Origin: Chara braunii
Taxonomy: Eukaryota > Streptophyta > Charophyceae > Charales > Characeae
Direction: 5' to 3'
Assembly (NCBI GenBank): GCA_003427395.1
Contig: BFEA01000228.1
Span: 732,162 to 756,327 of the forward strand
Length of the DNA stretch: 24,166 nucleotides
Position numbers and translations under genes: made by a program
Shown here: positions 9,577-17,842 of the stretch, in pieces
Position numbering within the stretch: the stretch's first letter is position 1
How the letters are laid out: every line of letters begins with the position of its first letter
The notes under the pieces: model-generated
The model's database searches: none
Seen by the model: only the letters and a program-made list of their open reading frames with translations
Told to the model about the DNA's origin: nothing

Positions 9577-9960
9577 GGCTCCAATCTATTTGTGGGGAGC
9601 AGCACGTGCTGGGAACCGGGCCCAGCGTCCCATATAGAAATTTACATAGAAATTTGAAAGTTTGAGATATCGAGGTCTTTACCCGTCTTTGGCAAAAAAA
9701 AATTGGGCTAGAAATGACTCAGAAACCCCCCATCAATCCTTTTTACCTCACTCCGGCAAGACTTACTGCAGCAAAGTCACCATCTCCGCTGCTGTTGTAC
9801 CCTATTTCATCCTACGAGCTAGCACCCTCACTAGTAGGACGTTTGATATCCAAACCATCTACTTCTCCCGCACACCTCTTTTTTGAGACAAATTTAAGAA
9901 GACCTCCCCCTGCCGGCATTGATTGCCCCAGAAATCAGGGGATTAACTGAGCAGGGACAG
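9577..9960 (-). mobile_element. LINE-D: degraded 3'-end fragment of the same LINE family
   Basis: Read on the minus strand, 9631-9577 matches the first half of the terminal module (GCTGGGCCCGGTTCCCAGC hairpin, then the CTCCCCACAAATAGATTGGAG segment). A separate block at 9905-9955 matches the 3' UTR part around TTAATCCCCTG...CAATGCCGGCA that LINE-A and LINE-C carry upstream of the module. In LINE-C the two blocks lie about 65 bp apart; here they are about 280 bp apart, so some 215 bp, including a short run of A (about 9693-9701), appears to have been inserted between them. The last hairpin of the module is missing. Confidence 0.55.
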
Positions 9961-9967
9961 TCTTTGA

Positions 9968-11024
9968 TGATAGGTCAAAATTAGAAAATATGGAATCATG
10001 CAGCCCCTGGAATAGTCAACCCAAAAGATCCTGCCTCCGTCATCGAAAGGAAAAACCTCAAGTTGTTCTAGGTGGAGTTAGTAGCCATTGGCCGATACCC
10101 GCCAAGATACTTCAAGTTGGCACCAATTGCATCCACCCCGATGCCCTTCATCCCAGTCCCATCCGTCCTTCCTAACTTCGTCCTCGTAAGGAGTTTCAGG
10201 GGGCCGCTTCTCAGCAGGGGGTGAGCACCATCATTACCTCGAAGTTCCTTGCCCCCACAAGAACTCCAGTCTCCGTCCTTAAAGGGGTAAACAAGCGCTA
10301 ACCATCGCCAATCGCGCCAGAGCTCAACCTCATCAGTCGGTACCCATTGGACAGTCTAAATTACGCCAATCGCATCTGATAAGAGCTCCCCCTAACCGGT
10401 ACCCGTCAAGCAACCCTATTACATCCCCCTCTCCGACCTTGCAAAGAATCATTTCATGCCCCTTCCCCTACTTCAAAACAATTCTCCCGAAACCCTACAA
10501 GATACTTCACTTGACTATCTCTGACAAGAATAGGACAAATTCAGGGAAACAGGCGGCCCCAAAAATAGACAACCCGAACAATCCTGCCTCCATCATCGAA
10601 AGGAAGAACCTCATATATTCTCCCAAACTCTATCCTCGTAAAGAGTCCAGAGAACCTCATCTCAGCAGAGGGCGGGCACCATCATCACCCTGAATTCCTT
10701 GCCCCCACAAGAATTCCAGTCTCCGTCCTCGAGGGGATAAGACAACACTACCCAACGCCAATTGCGCCAAGGCTCACCCTCATCAGTCGGTACCCATTGG
10801 AAAACCTAAACTACCCAACCCCAATCGCATCTGATAAGAGCTCCCCCTGACCAGTACCCGTTAGAAAACCCTATTCCATCCCCTCTCCGTCCTTGCGAAG
10901 AATCATTTGATGCCCTTTGCCCCCTCCTTTAAAACAAAATCCCCCAAGACCCTACAAGGTGCTCCACTTGACCATCCCATGGGGCCCCTGTTCAAATTTC
11001 CGACAAAACTCTTTGACGAAAAGA
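9968..11024. repeat. Two-unit long tandem repeat (units ~560 and ~496 bp)
   Basis: Long identical or near-identical stretches recur at constant offsets. CATCAGTCGGTACCCATTGG is at 10331 and 10781 (offset 450). ATCCTGCCTCCNTCATCGAAAGGAA is at 10028 and 10581 (offset 553). CTTGCCCCCACAAGAA is present in both units. A GTAGGTCAAATT-like boundary word appears three times (near 9972, 10530 and 11025). The first unit holds about 100 bp more than the second (roughly 10070-10170). No coding sense is visible in either unit. This could be a young satellite or the internal repeat of a transposon. Confidence 0.75.
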
Positions 11025-11570
11025 AGTAGGTCAAATTCTGATCAAAATTTAAAAACCAAAAATATCTCGGCACAAAGACCCTAGAAAATCAACGAGATTA
11101 ACCGTGTATGTTTTTCCTTAGACATCTAAATACGAATTAAATCCAACTTAGGAAATTTTTTGGTATAGAAGATTGAAAAACGAATCAACAATGATAGTAG
11201 TAAAAGGAATTTAGATTATGGAAGAAACAATCATTAGAAAAAAACATTGGAAAAACAAATGCATGAAGATCCCGACGAATTTCAGATTGGAATTTTAGAA
11301 GCTATGTTTAGTAAAAAACATTCAGAATTGTGAATCTATCAGAATCGCAGTCTGATTCGCGATTTCAAATTGGCAAATGTATTAGACTCTTAGGATCAGA
11401 ATATTGCAAAGATTTATTTCAGAATTATTCCAAGACGTAGAGAGAGAAAAATACCTATGTATGAGGAACTACAACTTGAAATCTCCATCAGAACCTTCAC
11501 AATAAGACGTGAGAAAACACTCAAGAACAATCAAGAATCCTAAATCGAGATCATCAATGAGAAACCAAAT
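11025..11570. other. AT-rich non-coding stretch
   Basis: Base composition turns abruptly AT-rich after the tandem units. Stops are dense in all frames and no inverted or direct repeat of note was found, apart from short AGAAT words. Nothing further can be supported. Confidence 0.5.
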
Positions 11571-11636
11571 TAGGAGATCAAGGAATTTTGGACTGTTATT
11601 AGCTAGGAGATCAAGGGATTTTGGACAGTTATTAGC
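11571..11636. repeat. Tandem duplication, 33-bp unit
   Basis: TAGGAGATCAAGG starts at 11571 and again at 11604. The two 33-bp units differ at only two positions, so the duplication is recent. Confidence 0.85.
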
Positions 11637-12260
11637 AATCATTAGAACATGGGCTAACCAAAGGCCACCTAAGCAGATCAGCGAGTAACCTCCATCTCCC
11701 CTTCCTCAGCACCTACTTACCTCCTTGCCCTCAAACCCTACCCCAGCGTCTTCGGAGAAGGAAGAACCGTTCCTCCCACTGCTAGCTACTAAGGCTCTGG
11801 GCACTGCTAACACCGAAAACCGTCAACGACCATCTTCGATCTCTGAAAAGAATAAAAAACGGTGTGGCACCTCCTCACCAAACCTGTTGGCGAGTCACCA
11901 CAGGGGGTTCGAAATCTCCAAAAAAAAACACGTAAATTCGTACTTTCCCTGCTGTCGAAGAAGGGGGGAGACTCTTCCTACCACCGCTGATCGTCCCTCG
12001 TATCAATGAGCATCACTGCTGCCGGATTGGTCATACCCTGCTGATGAAATACACGTGGCCCCACAGAAGTCACCCAACAATAGCAGGCTCCGCTGTCCAT
12101 TCACCATGCTTCTCCCCGCTGCACTACCTCTGAATATCCTGCGTCCCAACCCCGATTACGAGACAGAAGTCCCGTCAACCCAAGGTTTACTCCTCGCGCC
12201 GTCCGCATCATCAGCTCCCGCCTTGCACCGCAGCGTTCCTGCAGGCCGAAATCCGAGTAT
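11637..12260. other. Stretch without a supported gene
   Basis: Open frames of 85-95 codons exist (11725-12009 and 12055-12318, +), but they show no motif and are Ser/Pro-rich in a C-rich region where stops are rare by chance. I cannot call a gene here. Confidence 0.4.
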
Positions 12261-12296
12261 GGGCGGCGCAGCGCTCCCGGCCGCGCTGCGCCGCCC
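12261..12296. repeat. Perfect 14-bp GC palindrome with 8-nt loop
   Basis: GGGCGGCGCAGCGC (12261-12274) is followed by TCCCGGCC and then its exact reverse complement (12283-12296). All 14 pairs match and 13 of the 14 positions are G or C, giving a very stable hairpin or cruciform. It lies in a CpG-rich patch (about 12190-12300). No terminator T-run follows. Confidence 0.9.
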
Positions 12297-12486
12297 CATG
12301 TGTACCACGTCCCACTAGCAGCCATGTTCTCATCAGTGTAATATCTGGTCCATAGAAAAAAGAAAAACCAGAGAAAAAAAGACCCCCTCAAAAGGAATGT
12401 TCCCACTAGCCGTGTGTCCCCCAATTCCAGCGCAGCAGAGAATTACAGCAAGCGGCCACAGATTTGGGACAAAGAGTCCTTTCCTG

Positions 12487-12571
12487 TTGGACCTGGTCCC
12501 ACGACAAAAGGGTCCTTTCCAGTTGGACCTGGTCCCACTGAGTCCCAAAGGGTCCCAAAGGGTCCCAAGTA
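12487..12571. repeat. GGTCCC-rich tandem repeats
   Basis: TTGGACCTGGTCCCAC occurs at 12487 and 12523 (36-bp period). It is followed by three AGTCCCAAAGG-type units at an 11-bp period (about 12540-12571), and a reverse-complement piece, GGACCAGGACC, lies just after. This is a local minisatellite with no coding sense. Confidence 0.7.
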
Positions 12572-12744
12572 GGTTGTGGACCAGGACCAACCTGAAAGGT
12601 GTTCCAAGTCGGTCCCAAACAGCCCCTACCGTACTGAAAACGATTCAAACACACGACTTCGACAACAACAGTCTATTAGCTGGATGGATGGGGTGTAGCA
12701 GAACACAACATAGAAAAGGTCACCAATCCTCCTAGTAACACCCG

Positions 12745-13043
12745 GGAGATCTGTGTATACTATCACTGCTCTTAGGCTGTCAAATACACCAATAACCCGG
12801 GCTGCTGTGTAGATCTACCTGCCCAACTTAGTGTAGGTGAGCCCTGTAGCTTGTAGACATTACAATTGCATGCCAGTTCACACACACAACTAAATTGTTC
12901 AGGAACGCTGTACCCGATTTCCAGCGGGTGCTGCTCCCAACCAATAGATGGAGCCTCCCCGGCAGTGCTAGTGGTGCTTGCTCTCTTATCAGCACCCCTA
13001 GCACTCGCACGGGTTGTTCACCAAAAAAGAAAAGAAAAGGGGT
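12745..13043 (+). mobile_element. SINE-like element, copy 1
   Basis: This ~300 bp block aligns along its whole length with 21531-21828. Shared pieces are CTATCACT near the start, a GGCTGCNGTGTAG...ACCTG segment, a CCCTG(C/T)AGCTTG segment, and GTTCACACA...ACTNNNNTGTTCAG just before the tail. The last ~107 bases (12901-13007) are the LINE 3' module, followed by a short A-rich tail with G interruptions. The body before the module does not match the LINE 3' UTRs here. There is no ORF. Body plus LINE-derived tail plus A-rich end is the layout of a SINE mobilised by a partner LINE. I found no clear A/B box or tRNA, 5S or 7SL similarity in the head, so the alternative is the 3' end of another LINE subfamily. 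Confidence 0.6.
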
Positions 13044-13699
13044 AAGTACGTTCATATCATCTTTCAGTATCGAATGGGCAAAAAAAACATGCGTTGGCAA
13101 TGAAAACCGCACCGAGTTCAAAAAGGCAACGGAAGTACCGACTGCCGTGATGTCAGACCGAGTGTCATATTTACAGGGGTCGNCCGTGGTGTCAGAGGGA
13201 AAAAAAAAAAAAAAAAAAAAAGGCCCAACGGATACTTTTGGACCAAAATCGCTCAGTTCGAGTTGGCGCGTGGTTTCTCTGCCGGCGCAAGTTTTTTTTG
13301 CCTTTATGGCTTCAAAACATGCCGCGTCCACTGTTGTTTTGACAACTTCAGCAGGAACCTACTAACTACAGCCGTTCAGAAATGAAAAGACAATACACTG
13401 TAGAAAGATAGGCCGTTAAGAGCAAGATACATCATCCATCCATCAGGTGAGAAATCAGTCCACGCACTCACACACACAACCAAGACCGCCGAGAAGAGGA
13501 AAATAGCCGAGCACAATCCCCAACAGGCCATACAGCACCATGCAACCAACTGTGGGCAATCCCAAGTCACACGGCTCTTACCTGTGAGGCCAGGCCTCTA
13601 AAGACGAAATAATTACTCACCCCCCTCGCTCGTAGGTCCTCCTGATTCTTAGCTACCACTGCACGAAGTGTCGTATCAATTCTAGGAGGGCCTACCTAC
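13044..13699. other. Non-coding stretch with a 22-A run
   Basis: A run of 22 A lies at 13200-13221, shortly after an N (13183). An open frame crosses this run on the + strand, but it reads the A run as poly-Lys and the N as unknown, so it is not credible. No motif was found on the other strand. Confidence 0.5.
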
Positions 13700-14112
13700 A
13701 TCAAATTACAACGCCGGATCCCCTGTTGATGTTGAAAACCGAAGTAGCAACTTGCAGCTCTTCGATGCAGATATGGCAGCTTCCATTCCATTGTCCCTCT
13801 TGGCAGGAAGCCCAAAAGTTGCTCCATGTCCTCTTAAGGTCCAGATTCCAGGTGCGAGTGCCTCTCACTCTCTGCTTTCTCTTGCTCACTCCAGCCAGCC
13901 TCCTTTGTGTCTGGCCACCCCAACCATTCACACATGCAACCTGGTTGGGTCATTTGTCGACCCTACATAACCTAGCCAGGTGGGGGCAGCTCCCACAATT
14001 CTTCGCTGCCCCTCTTAACCTAACCCCCAACCCTAATCCGAGGTTAGCTAACCCTAACTAACTCGCAATTAGGATTAGGGTGACCAAACACCTCTCGCCA
14101 GCAAGTAAGTCC
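13700..14112 (-). other. Probable leader region of a minus-strand LTR retrotransposon
   Basis: This lies just downstream, on the minus strand, of the tRNA-iMet primer-binding site, where the untranslated leader and gag start of an LTR element belong. Short open frames occur (for example 13931-13701), but no gag, protease, integrase or polymerase motif can be read here or in the following sequence down to the SINE at 13043. The internal region is therefore degraded, deleted or that of a small non-autonomous element. Confidence 0.4.
14030..14081. repeat. Telomere-like words in a nested inverted repeat
   Basis: ACCCTAATCC (14030-14039) is repeated exactly as its reverse complement GGATTAGGGT (14072-14081). 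Between them lies the perfect 12-bp palindrome GGTTAGCTAACC (14042-14053), followed by CCTAACTAAC. The words resemble telomeric CCCTAA but form no regular array. Confidence 0.75.
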
Positions 14113-14124
14113 GCTCTGATACCA
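14113..14124 (-). other. Primer-binding site for initiator tRNA-Met
   Basis: The minus strand reads TGGTATCAGAGC, an exact 12-nt complement of the 3' end of the plant initiator tRNA-Met including CCA. This is the common primer-binding site of plant Ty1/copia and many Ty3/gypsy elements. Two bases (AT) separate it from an ...ATAACA end that would be the LTR 3' terminus, the usual spacing. Confidence 0.85.
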
Positions 14125-14327
14125 ATTGTTATGATCCTGGCTACTTCCGAAGTGCAAATTCACAAGGAAAGACAATGCCACTTAACTGCAAAAGAAATGA
14201 AAGCACTTGCAAAGAGACAAAGACCAAAAAAGAAGAAAGAAAGAAGAAGAAGAAGATGTATGCGACAATACCAATGATAAATCCCCCCTTTCTCATTCCA
14301 ATCTCCTCCTCCCTTTATCCCTGCCAA

Positions 14328-14566
14328 TCTTATTCTTCGCCCAATAATAATACTAACAATGAATGGTTGACCCAGAACCAATATCCGAAGTTCCCTCTTA
14401 CTGCCAGCACAATGAAGGTCCGCCATAGCAATGACCTTCACCTCCATCTTATTCTTCACCCAATAATACTAATAACACTGAATGGTTGACCCAGAACCAA
14501 TATCCGAAGTTCCGTCTTACTGCCAGCACAATGAAGGTCCACCATAGCCATAACCTTCACCTCCAC
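14328..14566. repeat. Tandem duplication, 119-bp unit
   Basis: TCTTATTCTTCNCCCAATAAT starts at 14328 and again at 14447. The two units share long exact stretches, for example TGAATGGTTGACCCAGAACC and CTGCCAGCACAATGAAGGTC, and differ by a few substitutions and a small indel. It lies within the probable LTR. Confidence 0.9.
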
Positions 14567-14941
14567 CCTCATACAGTAGGTGATGGCTATGGAGAACTAC
14601 TAGGGGCCTTGCCCCAATGTTCAAAAGAGAATGCAAAAGCAGCTATGTCCTCTACACTCAGGCCGCCATGCCTGACTCTGCCCTGATGTGTTCTGGATGC
14701 AGCCCAACCCCTTCCGGGGCCTTGCAGGTGCAGCACCTACCAAGGAGATGAAGATGACGTCCACGATAGCCGGTACGTACCTCACCACTCTCCTACTACA
14801 CCCCCTTCTTCCTCCTCCTCAAGCTGGGCTGCTCGCCATAGCCAGGCCCAGAACCCAGCTCTCCTTCTTCCTCCCCAGCAGTGCTCTGAGAACCAACACC
14901 CTCTCAGGAAGCATGACGCCCAAACTTGCATACCACAAATG

Positions 14942-15052
14942 AGGAGGAGGTACTTGCTCCTCCTGGAGATATAGCGGCCAACCAGCCTCACGGCTGGTGA
15001 CTTCCAGGCCGCTCGGCCTCCAAGCAACTGGTTACCGCCTCCCTTTCGGAGG
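14942..15052. other. Cluster of three strong hairpins
   Basis: AGGAGGAG (14942-14949) pairs with CTCCTCCT (14957-14964) over a 7-nt loop. GCGGCC (14974-14979) pairs with GGCCGC (15007-15012) and encloses a second stem, ACCAGCC (14981-14987) with GGCTGGT (14992-14998) over a 4-nt TCAC loop. CCTCC (15038-15042) pairs with GGAGG (15048-15052). The stems are perfect, so the stretch probably folds in RNA of either strand. No known ribozyme or riboswitch core was recognised. Confidence 0.6.
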
Positions 15053-15190
15053 GAAACATTATTGCAGGTTCTGATGTAGTCCCCACAGGCCCTAGACTCA
15101 GTGGCTACTTGGACTGGTACCCACATACTTAGGCCTACTGGTTGCTCAGCCTAAAAAAATCCCAACTTTTGTCTTCTTCCGCTAGGCCTA

Positions 15191-15276
15191 CCGCTACTTG
15201 AGTGCTACCTGCCTACCCTACCCGCTACTTGAGTGGCCCTAAGCTACGTGGGCCTACTTGCCCCGCTACTTGAGTG
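15191..15276. repeat. Three exact CCGCTACTTGAGTG words
   Basis: The 14-mer occurs exactly at 15191, 15222 and 15263, with spacers rich in GCCTAC and CTACC words. Only the 14-mer is constant; the spacers differ in length and sequence. Within the probable LTR this could be a repeated regulatory site or the core of a decayed minisatellite. Confidence 0.8.
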
Positions 15277-15660
15277 TTTTTCCCCACTGCAATCCCTTAA
15301 CGTCACAGCCACTGGTAAGTACCAGGCCCAAGGGCCACACAAACACACAAGTACCCTGGCGGTTCACACACACACTCAAGCACTCAGGCAACCCGACAAA
15401 CTCACGGAAACCAGCAAACGCGCTCACACACAGACTTGGAAATCCCAGCAAAAGCGGGAATCTCAGCAGACACGCAATCCAGCAGGAAAACTCAGAAATC
15501 ATCACAGTTCTCACTCTGTGATTTTGCAGGTCATTACGAATGTCTCGAACCAGCGCATATCAAATAGCCCCAGTGTCAACTATATTGCAATGTCTGGAGC
15601 CAGCGAACTATCAATGAGAGAGTAGCAAGATGGGAGAATAGACAAAGAGGAGGGAGAAGA

Positions 15661-16101
15661 GAGTTACAGTAATAGTCAATAATACAGTATTCTGCTCTGC
15701 CTCTCCTCCTTCGGGAATCTCCCTCAGCGCCACCTCAGCAAGGCTCTCAATCTGACACGTGGCTGATGAAGTCTCTGTGCAGCATCAGGCAGGGAGCCCA
15801 ACCTCCCCTCCACCTGGTTATGGAGGTTGGTGCCACCCTTCCTCTGTCAATGTGAAGAACATCAACAGTGTGACCACATCACCAACAGGTAGGACCAGGT
15901 AAGTTTCCCTTCCACAATCTCCTCCTCCACTCTCACAATCTGATCCCTTCACCACCTCGCCAGTACACCAATAACATGGAGTTGAGCTTGGAAAGCTCAT
16001 GTGAGATTTGGATTTGCTTATGCAGTGAGCTTCTGAAGTTGGGTTTGTTACAGACTTCAACTACCAGGACATCCACGGCTCGTGGCTTCCCCCTGCTCGT
16101 C
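15661..16101. other. Stretch without a supported gene
   Basis: A sequence matching the splice-donor consensus, CAGGTAAGT, lies at 15896-15904 (+) after about 45 open codons, but no matching exon structure or recognisable protein was found. The remainder has no motif. Confidence 0.4.
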
Positions 16102-16680
16102 AAGGTTTGCCGAAACGCCAGCAAGACATTTTGTTTTCGGTCTGGCCGGCACCATCAGCCATTTTGGTCCGGTTGCCCCGAGCTTCCAAACGTTCCGGCG
16201 AGGCTCTCTTGTTTTCTCAAATTGCCTGGGCCCATGTACTGGTGGTTTAAATAGAATTCATTATCGTTGAATAGCATTAGGTACCATCGCATAGCATTCT
16301 GATTGTGTTGGATGCATTGAATAGCATTTGATGGAGTTGGATAGAATTGCGAAGTGTTTGGATAGCATTTGGGTAGCGTTGGAGAGTGATGGAGAGCATT
16401 GGATGGAGTTTTCAATGGATGGACACCATTTGATAGCATCTAAATAGCACATCATAGCCTTGGGTAGCATGGCATAGCATTTGATGTGCACTGGTGATTA
16501 AACCACCAGTACACCTGAGCCTAGCGGACTTGCAGTGCGGACCAAGCTTTGCCGAGCCGCCAGCGGCATAATTTTTTAATGTTTGGCCTGGCACCACCCA
16601 CGAGCCTCTGGAATTTCAGGGGTGAGTCATGAAACTTTTGAAGTTGCCCGGGGCCGTGTACTGGCCATTTATTTGGTCAG
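16102..16680. repeat. Direct repeats (about 130-150 bp) flanking a minisatellite
   Basis: From 16102 the sequence AAGGTTTGCCGAAACGCCAGC...GGCCGGCACCA...TGTACTGGTGGTTTAA recurs from 16544 in diverged form as AAGCTTTGCCGAGCCGCCAGC...GGCCTGGCACCA...TGTACTGGCCATTTA. The direct-repeat offset is 442 bp. In addition, TGTACTGGTGGTTTAA (16235-16250) has an exact inverted copy at 16498-16513, so the minisatellite between them is closed by a 16-bp inverted repeat. The second direct repeat overlaps the 3' end of the minus-strand ORF at 16616-17818. Confidence 0.7.
16255..16489. repeat. Degenerate ATAGCATT(T)GG minisatellite
   Basis: Words such as GAATAGCATT, GCATAGCATT and GGATAGCATTTGG recur at irregular 10-40 bp intervals over about 235 bp, mixed with TGGATGGA and TTGGA words. 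On the minus strand this gives a nearly G-free stretch of AATGCTAT and CCAA words. Units are too diverged for one fixed period. No coding sense. Confidence 0.7.
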
Positions 16681-17818
16681 CAAACATCATAAGCAAAAGT
16701 AGATGTTTATTCTTATGGCACCAATTCTTGCTGCTCAAGGATAACGTACCATACAGCACAGGAACTTGAATGCGGTCACCAAGTCCGGACGGGTAGTGCT
16801 CAAGCTTGTCCTGCTGCCTCTGGACTTCTCTCACGGACTGAGCACTTGCCATAGGCACAACAAGTTTTGGGGGGCGATTATGTAGCGAACTGTGCACATA
16901 CTTTGCCCGTCTTTGTGTAGGTGAAGGGGTGTTTTCCTGATCTTCATGGCCTTCCTGATCATGACTAAGTTGTCTGGCCCTCCTTTGTTTTGTCCCATTT
17001 TGTGTAGTTGAAGGGGTGGTCCAGTGGTTCTCGTGTTGTCCGTGAGCATTACCAATATCTCTGGCTTCCCATTCTGGTTCCGCCAGTCTGATCCCGTCAT
17101 TTTGGCGAACTGGTGAGCCCTTGTCTTCCCTGCTGCTTTCCCGGAATCGTACTGGTTCCTTTTCTGGATGCAGCTTTGCCTTGCCTGTGTTTCTCCCACG
17201 ACTACTGCTAGCGGCATAAGACAACGGTGAAGGTGGATGCGGAGATGACGGTGAGTATGATGATGACGACGATGGTGGTGATGACGGTGATGATGGCGAC
17301 GACGGTGATGATGGCGATGACGGCGATAATTCAGCAAGCAGCTCTGCTGATCCACCAGAAGAGGAGGCGCAAGGCTCACAGTCCTGTGTGCGATGTGCGA
17401 TCAGGGGCGCCCAGCGAAACACCACAGTATATCCCTTTGAAAAGGCATTCAGGAACAGTTTTGCAAGGGGTTCTCTTTTCCACTCCGAACGTTTGGAGTC
17501 CAGTCCAACTCGGCCGAATCGCTGCAAAGCATTTCGGACATTCTCAGCGGACGCCCTGAAGGCAAGTGATACATGCTCTCCCAGTATGGACCTCTTGGGG
17601 CTTGGCAACTTGGATGATACAATGTTCTTGCCATGGGGTTTGGAATAGTCCTTGGTCAATCCCAGTTCAACCTGGCCCGCGCCAAAGTATTCTGTAGGCA
17701 AGTTTTGGACTCGGTACCGCTCAGATCCCTCCTTGCCACTCTCATATGCCTTCCAGTCATCTGGGCCTACAAGTACCTGCCGACACCCATGAAAGCAGTG
17801 CATCGTCATATTATCCAC
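16616..17818 (-). CDS. Ser/Pro-rich protein of unknown function, the longest intact open frame (about 400 codons)
   Basis: The minus-strand frame is open from a TGA upstream of 17818 to the TGA at 16618-16616. The first codon shown is GTG (17818); the first ATG is at 17809 and another at 17803, so an ATG start gives about 397 residues. An ATATCAG just upstream (around 17840) could instead be a splice acceptor, making this an exon. About residues 1-150 look globular, with a block near residue 110, RNALQRFGRVGLDSKRSEWK, followed by LAKLFLNAFSKGYTVVFRW. Residues about 165-205 are an SPSSPSSP/SSSSYSPSSPHPPSP low-complexity run, and the rest is hydrophilic. An in-frame 87-bp duplication repeats an NTPSPTQ..RRA-like motif. 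I do not recognise the family. The triplet repeat helps keep the frame open, so this is either a lineage-specific gene or exon, or a chance frame extended by repeats. Confidence 0.5.
   Translation of the reverse strand: MDNMTMHCFHGCRQVLVGPDDWKAYESGKEGSERYRVQNLPTEYFGAGQVELGLTKDYSKPHGKNIVSSKLPSPKRSILGEHVSLAFRASAENVRNALQRFGRVGLDSKRSEWKREPLAKLFLNAFSKGYTVVFRWAPLIAHRTQDCEPCASSSGGSAELLAELSPSSPSSPSSPSSPSSPPSSSSSYSPSSPHPPSPLSYAASSSRGRNTGKAKLHPEKEPVRFRESSREDKGSPVRQNDGIRLAEPEWEARDIGNAHGQHENHWTTPSTTQNGTKQRRARQLSHDQEGHEDQENTPSPTQRRAKYVHSSLHNRPPKLVVPMASAQSVREVQRQQDKLEHYPSGLGDRIQVPVLYGTLSLSSKNWCHKNKHLLLLMMFADQINGQYTAPGNFKSFMTHP
16903..17030 (-). repeat. In-frame 87-bp internal duplication within the 400-codon ORF
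   Basis: On the + strand, TGTGTAGNTGAAGGGGTG occurs at 16914 and 17001, an offset of 87 bp (29 codons), with similar flanks (TTTGCCCGTCTT / TTTGTCCCATTT). The frame is preserved, as expected if the sequence is or was coding. Confidence 0.65.
17230..17332. repeat. GATGAC/GGTGAT trinucleotide-type repeat
   Basis: The + strand is a run of GAT, GAC and GGT triplets (GGTGATGACGGTGATGATGG type). On the minus strand it encodes the Ser-Pro run of the 400-codon ORF. Because such triplets rarely form stops, several frames on both strands stay open here. Confidence 0.8.
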
Positions 17819-17842
17819 GTACCCAAGAGAGAGAATCTTTGA

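Larger units (their letters stand above)
14127..15660 (-). mobile_element. Probable LTR of a minus-strand LTR retrotransposon (right boundary undetermined)
   Basis: Next to the primer-binding site, the + strand begins TGTTATGATCC, so the minus-strand LTR ends ...GGATCATAACA with the expected terminal CA. The LTR must extend to higher coordinates. It contains a 119-bp tandem duplication, a hairpin cluster and three CCGCTACTTGAGTG words. I could not find the opposite TG end, a target-site duplication or a second LTR, so the right limit given is only a guess. This may be a solo LTR or one flank of an element whose interior is lost. Confidence 0.4.

Noticed and set aside
12745-12900. tRNA-derived head of the SINE-like element
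   Set aside because: I could not find a convincing A box and B box pair in either copy, so no tRNA origin is claimed.
12895-13365. A 156-codon open frame on the + strand
   Set aside because: It starts within the SINE tail and passes through an N and a 22-A run read as poly-Lys, so it is a by-product of simple sequence.
14017-14085. Interstitial telomere array
   Set aside because: CCCTAA-like words occur only a few times, with no regular period, and are explained better by the inverted repeat and palindrome.
14942-15080. HDV-like or hammerhead ribozyme
   Set aside because: The stems do not follow the HDV double pseudoknot, and CTGATGTAG at about 15071 does not match the CTGATGA core with a GAAA partner in the right place.
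15896-15904. Strong splice donor CAGGTAAGT suggesting a host exon
   Set aside because: Only about 45 open codons precede it, no matching acceptor or recognisable protein was found, and a single consensus site is expected by chance in 24 kb.
17227-17559. A + strand open frame of 110 codons opposite the 400-codon ORF
   Set aside because: It is mainly the Met/Thr/Val reading of the GAT-type triplet repeat and lacks any motif; the minus-strand frame is longer and has more varied sequence.
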